This document shows positions 9,808 through 17,187 of a DNA stretch of 64,000 bases, piece after piece. A model generated the notes under the pieces. That model ran no database searches and was not told the DNA's origin. It saw only the letters and a list, made by a program, of their open reading frames with translations. The stretch's first letter is position 1. Every line of letters starts with the position of its first letter. The DNA is from JANYCO01 sp031416415 (GTDB lineage Bacteria > Bacteroidota > Bacteroidia > Cytophagales > Cytophagaceae), in contig JANOTP010000270.1 in the NCBI GenBank assembly GCA_031416415.1, positions 56,309 through 120,308 of the forward strand, read 5' to 3'. The position numbers and the translations under genes are program-made.

Positions 9808-9874
9808 CCGCTCAGAGTCTCTCGCAAATCACTTTCAAAAACATTCACAATATCAAGAAGGGGACTCTGAGCGG
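9808..9874. repeat. GC-rich inverted repeat, first of two
   Basis: The arms CCGCTCAGAGTC (9808-9819) and GACTCTGAGCGG (9863-9874) are perfectly complementary over 12 bases with a 43-base spacer. They are far more GC-rich than the surrounding gap. No U-run follows, so this is not a standard terminator. It shares the core GACTCTG with the second palindrome 100 bases on. Confidence 0.75.
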
Positions 9875-9979
9875 CCAACTACGCAGCACTTTTTAATTTA
9901 AATTTTTTATATTTTACCTATTATAATTAATTTGTTGAACGCTAGTCACCAACGTGCATTCCTGCTTCATAGATAGCAA

Positions 9980-10038
9980 CGCAGTCTCCTGCAATCAATC
10001 ACCATAAAGGTAACGACTCTATTGCGGGAGACTCTGCG
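9980..10038. repeat. GC-rich inverted repeat, second of two
   Basis: The arm CGCAGTCTCCTGCAAT (9980-9995) pairs with ATTGCGGGAGACTCTGCG (10021-10038) apart from a two-base bulge and one G:T pair. The right arm again contains GACTCTG followed by CGG, as in the first palindrome. The two elements occupy the 342-base gap between purD and the SPFH gene, in which I see no gene. Confidence 0.7.
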
Positions 10039-10064
10039 GGGACGAAAGATATTAAAATAAAAAT

Positions 10065-10095
10065 TTTGTATTCCCGCTCATAAAGTATATATTTC
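10065..10095 (+). promoter_or_regulatory. Candidate promoter for the SPFH/NAD-kinase-like pair
   Basis: TTTG at 10065-10068 and TATATTTC at 10088-10095 are 19 bases apart. This fits the Bacteroidota -33/-7 arrangement except for the last base of the -7 box. The SPFH ATG is 23 bases further on. Confidence 0.4.
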
Positions 10096-10118
10096 TGGTA
10101 CTAAACCTTATATCATTT

Positions 10119-11126
10119 ATGTTCGGCATCAACTACATTAAATTCGACTCTTCTAAATATGTAATTCATTACAGTGGAGGAAAAATAAAAAGAGAAGGTC
10201 GAGGTTTGGCTTTTTTTTATTTTGCGCCAAGTTCTTCCATCGTAGCAATTCCAATGGGAAGTAACGACTTTCAGTTTATCTTTAATGAAACTACAAAAGA
10301 TTTTCAGACGGTTTCTATTCAAGGACAAATCACTTATAAAATAACAAATCCGAAACAATTATCGGAAATGCTTGATTTTACTGTTGACGCTAAAGGATTC
10401 AATAAAACGAGCGATTCGGAAAAATTAAGCCAACGACTCATCAACGATGCTCAGACTGCGGCTTCTTCTTTTATATCTAGTCTCACCTTGCGTGAAGCGT
10501 TGAAAAATGCTAAAGTGATTGAATCAAAAATTAGCGATGGACTAAAAGCTTCCCGCGCAGTAGAGTTATTGGGTGTTGAACTTTTGAGTAGCAATATACT
10601 TGCCGTGAGACCATCGCCAGAAATGGCAAGAGCTTTGGAAGCAGAAACACGTGAAGCCCTTCAACAAGAGGCTGATCAAGCTGTTTATTTGAGAAGAAAT
10701 TTCGCTGTAGAGCAGGAGAGAAAAATAAAAGAAAGTGAGTTGAATACAGAAATTGCTGTTGAAGAAAAGAAAAAACAAATTACTGAAAAGAAAATGGAGT
10801 CGGAAGTTCTTAAAGAACAGAACAACCGAAAAATACGTGAGATGAAAATGGAGGCAGATATTTCTGTGGAAGATCAGAAGAAAAATCTTATCGATATTAA
10901 GGTGAGTAACGAGAAAAAAGAAGCCGATTCCAGAGGGTATGTTTTGGAAACTACTCTTAAGCCTTACAAAGGTATGGATTGGAGAACGCTTATGGCAATA
11001 GGGAAAGATGCTTCAGACCCAAAAATGCAAATGGCAATTGCTTTCCGTGAGATGGCTGAAAATGCTCAGAAAATTCAAAACCTCAACATTACGCCAGACC
11101 TACTTCAGACCATGATTAAAGAGTAG
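10119..11126 (+). CDS. SPFH (band 7) domain protein
   Basis: SPFH proteins form large ring or cage oligomers, usually on membranes, and act as scaffolds. The 335-residue product has an N-terminal SPFH domain (about residues 25-190, with VQTVSIQG-like DFQTVSIQGQITYKITNP and the typical SLTLREAL). A charged coiled coil follows (about 195-280, rich in K/E), then a helical tail. Unlike stomatins it has no hydrophobic N-terminal anchor; FYFAPSSSIVAIP is the only mildly hydrophobic stretch, so it may be soluble or peripherally attached. The next gene, a NAD-kinase-fold protein, starts 14 bases after the stop, which implies a shared function. The partner process is unknown. Confidence 0.85.
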   Translation: MFGINYIKFDSSKYVIHYSGGKIKREGRGLAFFYFAPSSSIVAIPMGSNDFQFIFNETTKDFQTVSIQGQITYKITNPKQLSEMLDFTVDAKGFNKTSDSEKLSQRLINDAQTAASSFISSLTLREALKNAKVIESKISDGLKASRAVELLGVELLSSNILAVRPSPEMARALEAETREALQQEADQAVYLRRNFAVEQERKIKESELNTEIAVEEKKKQITEKKMESEVLKEQNNRKIREMKMEADISVEDQKKNLIDIKVSNEKKEADSRGYVLETTLKPYKGMDWRTLMAIGKDASDPKMQMAIAFREMAENAQKIQNLNITPDLLQTMIKE

Positions 11127-11140
11127 CTACAACGTTAAGT

Positions 11141-12130
11141 ATGAATAATTCTCCTATTGAAAATGTAGTAATTGTACGAAGTAAAACACGTTTAGAGCAA
11201 CTTACTGAAAAATTTAATACAAAGGCTCAAGCAAAGTTTTACATTGAGCAAAATGTAACGAATGTTCTGCAAAAAAAATCTTCAAAAGCCGTTAAAAAAG
11301 AAGAGGCGGAAAAAAGTTTTCGGGAATATGAGGAGGAACACAATAGTCTTTACTCTTCTTTAGGAAGCATTCATCAATCACTTGCAAAAAAAATAAAATA
11401 TAAAGAAATCGACAGGAGTTTTCTTTCTAATTTTATTTTCACGGAAAAAGATCTTGTAGTAGTAATAGGGCAGGATGGGTTGGTAGCAAATACTGCTAAG
11501 TATGTAAACAACATTCCCATTATTGGTGTAAATCCTGACCCTACTCAATACGACGGAGTATTATTGCCATTTAATACTTCTAATTTTGAAGCGGCGATTG
11601 AAAATGTAATGAGCAATCGGTACCAGTTTAAGGAAGTAACCATGGCAGAAGCTAGACTTAGCGATGGTCAGCGCTTATTGGCGTTCAACGATTTTTATAT
11701 TGGTCCTACATCTCATGTTTCGGCCAGATACCAAATTAGTTTTCAAAATCTTTCAGAAAGGCATTCTTCCAGCGGTATCATTGTCTCTACTGGTGCTGGT
11801 TCTACGGGTTGGATGAGTTCTGTTTTTAATATGGCCAAGAGTATTGTTAAGAATTTTGGACAAACAGAAGTAACCGCTAATCAACAAATGGCATGGGATG
11901 CTAAAGAATTGATGTTTGTGGTGCGTGAACCCTTCTTGAGTAAAACATCGCAAGTACAATTGACAGCAGGTTTAATAAAAATGGGGCAGGAACTTACCTT
12001 GGAATCCTTTATGCCAAATAGCGGAGTGATTTTTAGTGATGGACTTGAAACAGATTTTCTTCAGTTTAATTCTGGAACGATTGCTACGATAGGAATTGCC
12101 CCAGAGAAGGCTAAACTTGTAATAATATAA
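11141..12130 (+). CDS. Divergent NAD-kinase-fold protein paired with SPFH
   Basis: The 329-residue product has the NAD kinase / diacylglycerol kinase fold but altered signature residues. The GGDG motif reads GQDG (VVVIGQDGLVANT, about residues 109-121). The NE motif reads LAFNDFYIG (about 184-192). The TPTGSTAY motif reads STGAGSTGW (about 218-226). The catalytic-type Asp is kept, so activity is possible, but the substrate may differ. A normal NAD kinase begins at the right end of this window, so this is not the housekeeping copy. The N-terminal 90 residues are helical and charged. It follows the SPFH gene by 14 bases. Confidence 0.75.
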   Translation: MNNSPIENVVIVRSKTRLEQLTEKFNTKAQAKFYIEQNVTNVLQKKSSKAVKKEEAEKSFREYEEEHNSLYSSLGSIHQSLAKKIKYKEIDRSFLSNFIFTEKDLVVVIGQDGLVANTAKYVNNIPIIGVNPDPTQYDGVLLPFNTSNFEAAIENVMSNRYQFKEVTMAEARLSDGQRLLAFNDFYIGPTSHVSARYQISFQNLSERHSSSGIIVSTGAGSTGWMSSVFNMAKSIVKNFGQTEVTANQQMAWDAKELMFVVREPFLSKTSQVQLTAGLIKMGQELTLESFMPNSGVIFSDGLETDFLQFNSGTIATIGIAPEKAKLVII

Positions 12131-12191
12131 AGATGCTAGATAAAAGTCAGTAATAGAATGAAACATACCTATTATCCGTCATCTAGCATCT
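12131..12191. repeat. Inverted repeat after the NAD-kinase-like gene
   Basis: AGATGCTAGAT (12131-12141) and ATCTAGCATCT (12181-12191) are perfectly complementary, 39 bases apart. It directly follows the stop codon and may act as a weak terminator or processing hairpin; no clear U-run follows. Confidence 0.5.
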
Positions 12192-12224
12192 AGTAACTTG
12201 CATCTTTAATATTATCCTAATATT

Positions 12225-12256
12225 TTTGAAATTCTACACCAATTAACCTATATTTG
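12225..12256 (+). promoter_or_regulatory. Promoter of tRNA-Ala
   Basis: TTTG at 12225-12228 and TATATTTG at 12249-12256 are 20 bases apart, an excellent match to the Bacteroidota -33/-7 promoter. The tRNA begins 13 bases later. Confidence 0.75.
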
Positions 12257-12268
12257 TAGACCTTAAAA

Positions 12269-12342
12269 GGGGGATTAGCTCAGCTGGCTAGAGTGCTTGC
12301 ATGGCATGCAAGAGGTCATCGGTTCGACTCCGATATTCTCCA
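12269..12342 (+). tRNA. tRNA-Ala (anticodon GGC)
   Basis: The 74-base sequence folds as a cloverleaf. The acceptor GGGGGAT pairs with ATTCTCC, the D arm is GCTC/GAGT, and the anticodon stem CTTGC/GCAAG encloses loop ATGGCAT with anticodon GGC. The T arm is ATCGG-TTCGACT-CCGAT. The discriminator base is A and the 3' CCA is not encoded (CAA follows). Confidence 0.95.
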
Positions 12343-12352
12343 CAAATAGAGC

Positions 12353-12401
12353 AAGAGTGTGAGCAAGAGCAACAAAAGCGAATGTCACACTCTTTTTATT
12401 T
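12353..12401 (+). terminator. Terminator after tRNA-Ala
   Basis: AAGAGTGTGA (12353-12362) pairs perfectly with TCACACTCTT (12385-12394), followed by a T-rich run (TTTATTTT). Confidence 0.8.
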
Positions 12402-12465
12402 TAGCTGTTCTCAAACTCTTACTTTTTAGTTACACAATAGTACAAAAATCTGTTTATATTTATGG

Positions 12466-12495
12466 TTGGAACAAATCATGGTTATGATAGTTTTG
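12466..12495 (+). promoter_or_regulatory. Candidate promoter of the nucleotide-sugar pair
   Basis: TTG at 12466-12468 and TAGTTTTG at 12488-12495 fit the -33/-7 pattern. They lie 37 bases before the dehydrogenase ATG. Confidence 0.4.
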
Positions 12496-12531
12496 GATGA
12501 TTGTTGCTAATTAAAATTAATACTATTTTCT

Positions 12532-13824
12532 ATGACGTATAGTCGTTTACTAAAAAAAGAAACTTATTTGGCTGTAATAGGCCTTGGATATGTTGGTTTA
12601 CCAATAGCATTAGAATTTGCTAAAAAAATAAAAGTTGTTGGTTTTGATATCAATGCATCTCGTGTGGAGTTGATGAAAAAAAACATCGACCCAAGTGGTG
12701 AACTTTCAGCAAAAGATTTTGAAGGTTGTGATATTGAGTTTACCAGTACGTTAGAAGATTTAAAAAAAGTTACATTTTTTGTGGTGGCTGTTCCGACTCC
12801 AATTGATGACTTTAATCTTCCTGATTTGAGACCACTCTTGTCAGCTTCCAAAACAGTGGGTGCTGTTTTGAAAAAAGGAGACTATGTAGTTTTTGAATCT
12901 ACCGTATATCCTGGTTGTACAGAAGAAGATTGTGTGCCAATATTAGAAAAGTTGTCCGGATTAAAAGCAGTTTCGGATTTTAAAGTAGGGTACTCTCCAG
13001 AGCGCATAAACCCTGGCGACAAAGAACATACGTTAGCAAAAATTATTAAGGTCGTAGCTGGTTGCGACGAAGAGTCGGCCGAAGAAATATCTGATGTTTA
13101 TAAATTAGTAGTACAAGCAGGCATTCATAAAGCCTCTTCTATTAAAGTAGCAGAAGCTGCCAAAATTATAGAAAATACACAGAGAGATTTGAACATTGCT
13201 TTGATGAACGAATTGTCAATGATCTGCAATATGTTAGGGATAAATACTTTTGAAGTATTAGAAGCTGCAGGTACCAAATGGAATTTCCTTAAATTCACAC
13301 CAGGCCTTGTAGGCGGCCATTGCATTGGGGTTGATCCTTATTATCTTACACATAAAGCCAAACAACTTGGTTACAATCCTAATGTAATTTTGAGTGGAAG
13401 ACATATCAACGATAGTATGGGAGCGTATATTGCTAAAAATACGGTTAAGTTACTTATTCAATCTGGGAAAGTAATTGCAGGAGCTAGGGTATTGGTGATG
13501 GGAGCTACATTTAAAGAAAATGTAGAAGATATTCGCAATTCAAAAGTGGTCGATATTATTCGTGAGTTAAAAGAATTTAGTTTGACGGTAGACGTGGTTG
13601 ATCCACACGCTTCACCAGAAGAGTTCAAACATGAATATGGCCTTGAGATGATTGAAAAAGTGGGAAGTAATTACGATGCAATTGTTATGGCAGTAATGCA
13701 TAAAGAGTATAGCGCTTTGGATGCCTCATATTTTGGCTCTATTACAACGAAAGATCCTGTCTTTATTGATATAAAAGGAATTTTCAGAAATAAATTAAAA
13801 GGATTTACGTATTGGAGTTTATAA
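12532..13824 (+). CDS. tviB: UDP-N-acetylglucosamine/galactosamine 6-dehydrogenase (TviB/WbpO type)
   Basis: These enzymes oxidise C6 of a UDP-N-acetylhexosamine with NAD+ to the uronic acid used in capsule and O-antigen. The 430-residue product has the NAD-binding AVIGLGYVGLP (about residues 15-25), the VPTPI segment, the central dimerisation helix, the catalytic cysteine in GGHCIGVDPYYL (about 261-272), and the C-terminal UDP-binding domain (GATFKENVEDIRNSK, about 324-338). The overall pattern is WbpO/TviB rather than UDP-glucose dehydrogenase. The downstream gene is a TviC-like 4-epimerase starting 4 bases after the stop. Together they would supply UDP-GalNAcA or UDP-GlcNAcA. The exact substrate is inferred. 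Confidence 0.87.
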   Translation: MTYSRLLKKETYLAVIGLGYVGLPIALEFAKKIKVVGFDINASRVELMKKNIDPSGELSAKDFEGCDIEFTSTLEDLKKVTFFVVAVPTPIDDFNLPDLRPLLSASKTVGAVLKKGDYVVFESTVYPGCTEEDCVPILEKLSGLKAVSDFKVGYSPERINPGDKEHTLAKIIKVVAGCDEESAEEISDVYKLVVQAGIHKASSIKVAEAAKIIENTQRDLNIALMNELSMICNMLGINTFEVLEAAGTKWNFLKFTPGLVGGHCIGVDPYYLTHKAKQLGYNPNVILSGRHINDSMGAYIAKNTVKLLIQSGKVIAGARVLVMGATFKENVEDIRNSKVVDIIRELKEFSLTVDVVDPHASPEEFKHEYGLEMIEKVGSNYDAIVMAVMHKEYSALDASYFGSITTKDPVFIDIKGIFRNKLKGFTYWSL

Positions 13825-13828
13825 TCTT

Positions 13829-14833
13829 ATGTTTGAAACAAACTATCATAATTGCGATATAAGTAATAAACTATTTCTTGTCGCTGGAGGAGCTGGATTC
13901 ATTGGGTCTAATCTTGTAGAATATTTATTAAAGTATAAAGCTGGAAAGGTAAGGGTATTTGATAATTTGAGTAATGGTTATTATAAAAATATAGAAGCTT
14001 TTTTATCAAATCCTTCTTTTGAATTTATTAATGGAGACTTGCTAGACGAAGCAGCGTGTATTAGTGCATGCAAAGATGTTGATGTGGTGTTTCATCAAGC
14101 AGCGTTAGGTTCAGTTCCAAGAAGTATTAAAACTCCCTTAGCTACCAACGCTGCCAATGTAACAGGGTTTTTAAATATGCTTACAGCAGCCAAAGATGCT
14201 GGTGTATCCAGATTTATTTATGCATCGTCTTCTTCTGTATATGGCGACAATCAGTTAATGCCAAAGAAAGAAGAAATTATTGGCAATGCACTTTCTCCGT
14301 ATGCTGTTACAAAAAGGGTAAATGAACTTTATGCAAAAGTGTATGGTGAAACGTATGGTATAAAAACTATTGGGTTACGCTACTTCAATGTTTTCGGCCC
14401 TAGGCAGAATCCTAAAAATCCTTATGCCGCAGTGATTCCATTGTTTGTCTATGCTTTGTTGGATGGCAAAGCTCCTATTATTAATGGTGATGGAACACAG
14501 TCAAGAGATTTTACATTCATAGAAAATGTTGTACAAGCAAATATCCGTGCAGCATTTACGGAACATCCTGATGCCTTTAATAAAGTATACAATGCCGCCA
14601 TCGGCGATAGCATTTCTTTGAATGAATTGTATAATTATTTACAAGAAATTTCTGGCATAACAATTCCCGCAGAGTATGCACCTCCTCGCGCTGGCGATAT
14701 TAAAGACAGTCAGGCGGACATTACACTGGCCCAAACGTTGTTGGGATATAACCCACAGTTTAAAGCAAAAGAAGGATTGGAAATACTTTTTAAATGGTAC
14801 AAAGAAAATCGAGAATTTTTGGATAAGGAGTAG
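13829..14833 (+). CDS. tviC: UDP-N-acetylglucosamine(uronate) 4-epimerase (TviC/WbpP type SDR)
   Basis: The 334-residue product is an extended short-chain dehydrogenase. It shows the NAD-binding VAGGAGFIGSNL (about residues 18-29), HQAALGSVPRS typical of WbpP/TviC, the serine motif SSSSVYGD, and the catalytic YAVTK (about 158-162). The RYFNVFGPRQNP segment and C-terminal substrate-binding part match UDP-HexNAc 4-epimerases. It lies 4 bases after the dehydrogenase, so the two form an operon giving uronic acid sugars for a surface glycan. No glycosyltransferase is adjacent, so the glycan is not identified. Confidence 0.86.
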   Translation: MFETNYHNCDISNKLFLVAGGAGFIGSNLVEYLLKYKAGKVRVFDNLSNGYYKNIEAFLSNPSFEFINGDLLDEAACISACKDVDVVFHQAALGSVPRSIKTPLATNAANVTGFLNMLTAAKDAGVSRFIYASSSSVYGDNQLMPKKEEIIGNALSPYAVTKRVNELYAKVYGETYGIKTIGLRYFNVFGPRQNPKNPYAAVIPLFVYALLDGKAPIINGDGTQSRDFTFIENVVQANIRAAFTEHPDAFNKVYNAAIGDSISLNELYNYLQEISGITIPAEYAPPRAGDIKDSQADITLAQTLLGYNPQFKAKEGLEILFKWYKENREFLDKE

Positions 14834-14892
14834 TTGGTAATTGAAGTATTCGCCCAGTATTGATCTGATTAGCTCTAATTTTAGGCGTATTT

Positions 14893-15270
14893 TTATGATT
14901 TCATTTTTCGATTTTCTAACCTTCTAAATTCCATACTTGTACTACCAAAATTAATAAGCAGACAAACTTCAAGTTGAAAAGCTTCCATGTAATTTATAGC
15001 TTGTGCCAAATGAATATCATCTAATTTTGAAACAGCTTTGAGTTCTACAAGTATTTTGTCCTCTACTAAAAAATCTACTCGTCTAGAACCAATAGAACAA
15101 TTTCGATAAAACAAAGGCATTTTTTTTTCTCGAATATATAGAAGCGAATTATATTCCAGTTCTATTGCAAGAGCTCTCTGATAAATTACTTCCATAAATC
15201 CATTGCCAATTGTTTTATGTACTTGCATAGCACAGCCAATTATCTTCCCTGTTAATTCAGAATATTTCAT
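14893..15270 (-). CDS. GxxExxY protein (PD-(D/E)XK-like fold)
   Basis: The 125-residue product belongs to the GxxExxY family, named for the motif seen here as GNGFMEVIY (about residues 22-30). The later RVDFLVEDKILVELKAV (about 63-79) has the D...E-x-K arrangement of the PD-(D/E)XK nuclease-like fold. No activity is established for the family. Length is normal. It is convergent with the TviC-like gene, and its 5' side abuts an unusual foldback element (15322-15702). Genes of this family are often found singly in varied contexts, so it may be carried by something mobile; that is inference. Confidence 0.88.
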   Translation of the reverse strand: MKYSELTGKIIGCAMQVHKTIGNGFMEVIYQRALAIELEYNSLLYIREKKMPLFYRNCSIGSRRVDFLVEDKILVELKAVSKLDDIHLAQAINYMEAFQLEVCLLINFGSTSMEFRRLENRKMKS

Positions 15271-15304
15271 ATATGATATAGCTTAAAAATTAAAAATTGA
15301 TAGG

Positions 15305-15312
15305 CAAACATA
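15305..15312 (-). promoter_or_regulatory. Candidate -7 element for the GxxExxY gene
   Basis: On the minus strand it reads TATGTTTG, matching TAnnTTTG, 35 bases before the ATG. It sits just outside the left arm of the foldback element, so the -33 region would be in or next to that arm. Confidence 0.4.
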
Positions 15313-15321
15313 ATAAAAAAA

Positions 15322-15702
15322 ACTGGGATTTATGGGATGGAGGGATTTTGGGATTGGATAGGCAATAATTATATTGGATATTCTATCCTTTACCGAAGTT
15401 AATTCGAAAACTTTAGATTTATGGGATGGAGGGATTTTGGGATTGGATAGGTAATAATTATATTGGATATTCTATCCTTTACCGAAGTTAATTCGAAAAC
15501 TTTAGATTTATGGGATGGAGGGATTTTGGGATTGGATGGGCAATAATTATATTGGATATTCTATCCTTTACCGAAATTAATTCGAAAACGTTAAAATTCC
15601 CTTTTTTCTCTTCTCGTCTTACCTTCCTATTTCCAAAATTTACGAATCCGCGAATCCCCAAATCCCCAAATCCCCAAATCCCCCCATCCCATAAATCCCA
15701 GT
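15322..15702. repeat. 381-bp foldback element with 27-bp terminal inverted repeats
   Basis: The left end (15322-15348, beginning ACTGGGATTTATGGGATGG) and the right end (15676-15702) are inverted copies matching at 26 of 27 positions. Between them lie three 89-bp tandem units and a C-rich tract with four CCCC runs spaced exactly 8 bases apart (15656, 15664, 15672, 15680). No open reading frame of its own is credible. No target-site duplication is visible. It looks like a MITE-like or structural element. The gap 15271-15829 otherwise holds an AGTTCC hexamer run at about 15700-15724 and the AT-rich leader of the sigma gene. Confidence 0.8.
15327..15593. repeat. Three tandem copies of an 89-bp unit with G-runs
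   Basis: Units start at 15327, 15416 and 15505 and are nearly identical. Each holds four G-runs separated by loops of 4-6 bases (a G-quadruplex-type pattern). Each also has a small dyad GGATAG/CTATCC (15356-15361 with 15383-15388 in unit 1) and a TTCGAA palindrome. Unit 3 is the most diverged (GGATGG, and GTTAA at the end). Confidence 0.88.
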
Positions 15703-15829
15703 TCCAGTTCCAGTTCCACTTCCCAAATCTTGTTTAAATACACTTATTTTCTTATTTTTAATAAATTTTAAATCTACCTTTTAACGAATGGGCTCAATAT
15801 CTTAGTTTACAGATATGCCAGCGTGAGTC

Positions 15830-16414
15830 ATGCTAAGTGAGAAAGACCTTATTAAAGGATGTAAAGACTGTAAAATAAAAGCACAGGAAGAATTATATAA
15901 TCTTTACTCGAGAAAGATGTATGGCGTTTGTTATTATTATACAAGCTGTGCAGACGATGCTAAAGATTTATTGCATGAAGGATTTATAAAAATATTTGAT
16001 AAGATAAGGCAATTCAAAGAAGAAGGATCTTTAGAAGGATGGATGCGAAGGATAATGGTGAATGCGGCGATTGATTTTATTCGAAAGAAGAAAGCGAGGC
16101 CTGATGCCGTTTTAGATTTTACAGTTGAAGATTCTGATGATGAGTTGTCGAACGTTGCAGAAGAGGAAGGAAGTGAAGAAGATATTTATTTTACCCAGGA
16201 AGAAATGCTCGATGCTATAAATAAATTGCCGGACGAACTGAGATTAATTTTTAATATGTCTTGTCTTGAAAGGTATTCACATAAAGAAATTTCAGTGTTG
16301 CTCGGGATTCGAGAAGATACTTGCAGGTCGAAGCTGAGGAGAGCGAGGAATATTTTAAGGACAGTTCTGGAAGAGTTGCATACGCTGAAATTAAGTGTTC
16401 AATATAAAAATTAG
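15830..16414 (+). CDS. ECF-type RNA polymerase sigma factor
   Basis: The 194-residue product has sigma region 2 (about residues 24-92, including DDAKDLLHEGFIKIFDKI) and region 4 (about 133-185). The latter has SHKEISVLLGIREDTCRSKLRRAR as the helix-turn-helix. The linker is acidic (DSDDELSNVAEEEGSEED). It resembles the SigP-like ECF group in Bacteroidota, but I cannot place it exactly. The next gene, an outer-membrane-type protein, follows within 2 bases. A convergent pair downstream encodes a second such protein and an anti-sigma-like membrane protein, so regulator and partners may be split across the two operons. Confidence 0.9.
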   Translation: MLSEKDLIKGCKDCKIKAQEELYNLYSRKMYGVCYYYTSCADDAKDLLHEGFIKIFDKIRQFKEEGSLEGWMRRIMVNAAIDFIRKKKARPDAVLDFTVEDSDDELSNVAEEEGSEEDIYFTQEEMLDAINKLPDELRLIFNMSCLERYSHKEISVLLGIREDTCRSKLRRARNILRTVLEELHTLKLSVQYKN

Positions 16415-16416
16415 TT

Positions 16417-17172
16417 ATGTTGAATAGATTGTTAAGAGTGTGTCTTGTAGGGTTATTTTTTTTGATTTCACTTTCTGGTTTTGCTCAGAAGGGAATGTCA
16501 ATTACGTTGTTTGGAATGCCTCAGCGGACGTTTATGTATAGTAAACCAGAAGGAAAATATTTTGTGAATTATGGAGAAATACTTAAAAAGCCATCGTATA
16601 ATTTTGCTTTTGGATTTTTAATGAAATATTATATTAATAAAATATTTGTAATTGGTTATGGGCTTCAGGCAGGACCTCATATACAAAAATATAGTACTTA
16701 TAGAAAGCCTAATATAAGCGTTCAGGATTTTAGTATTTCACTTCGTTATATAAAAATTCCATTTTTGTTGCAATGTAATTATGTTGTAAAGGAGAAGTAT
16801 AAGTTATTTTTTTCTTGTGCGCCACAGTTGAATATTTTGATAGCTGAAAATGGAGGCATACCAGTTTATATAGATGATAATTTTTTCTTTATAGACCCTG
16901 GGGGAGTATATCATAATTTTTTGTTGGCAGGAGTTATAAATGCAGGGGGAGAGTTCAAGCTTGATAATAAAATTTCCTTTACCATAAGTGCCAATTTTGA
17001 AGGTAATATATCTAGTGTAGAAAAAAGATACTTTCAGGAGGTAGCACCTGGAACAAAAGGTGATTCATACAAAATATTCGAATACCCTGCGATGACAATC
17101 AAGAGCAAGCATAATATTGTTTTAGGAATTTCTTTGGGATTAACATTTAGAATTGGAAATCCTAAATTATGA
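16417..17172 (+). CDS. Predicted outer-membrane beta-barrel protein (PorT-like)
   Basis: The 251-residue product has a signal peptide (cleavage near LSGFAQ, residue 24). It then shows alternating aromatic/hydrophobic strands typical of small barrels, such as FAFGFLMKYYINKIFVIGYGLQ, and ends in a strand (IVLGISLGLTFRIG). It starts 2 bases after the sigma-factor stop and so is co-transcribed and probably co-translated with it. The family is likely outer-membrane beta-barrel domain; the function is unknown. A protein of similar character is encoded convergently next door. Confidence 0.75.
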   Translation: MLNRLLRVCLVGLFFLISLSGFAQKGMSITLFGMPQRTFMYSKPEGKYFVNYGEILKKPSYNFAFGFLMKYYINKIFVIGYGLQAGPHIQKYSTYRKPNISVQDFSISLRYIKIPFLLQCNYVVKEKYKLFFSCAPQLNILIAENGGIPVYIDDNFFFIDPGGVYHNFLLAGVINAGGEFKLDNKISFTISANFEGNISSVEKRYFQEVAPGTKGDSYKIFEYPAMTIKSKHNIVLGISLGLTFRIGNPKL

Positions 17173-17187
17173 CATTTCTTTAGGTGA

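Noticed and set aside
9801..10040. Riboswitch in the purD-SPFH gap
   Set aside because: Two hairpins are present, but purD lies upstream of them and the SPFH gene is not a likely riboswitch target; no known riboswitch core was seen.
15327..15593. CRISPR array
   Set aside because: Three 89-bp units are contiguous with no unique spacers, and no cas genes are present.
15510..15737. 75-codon open frame in the tandem repeat and C-rich tract
   Set aside because: It is made of the repeat unit and the CCCCAAAT run; the predicted protein is low-complexity Pro/Ser/Phe and has no relatives I know. A chance frame.
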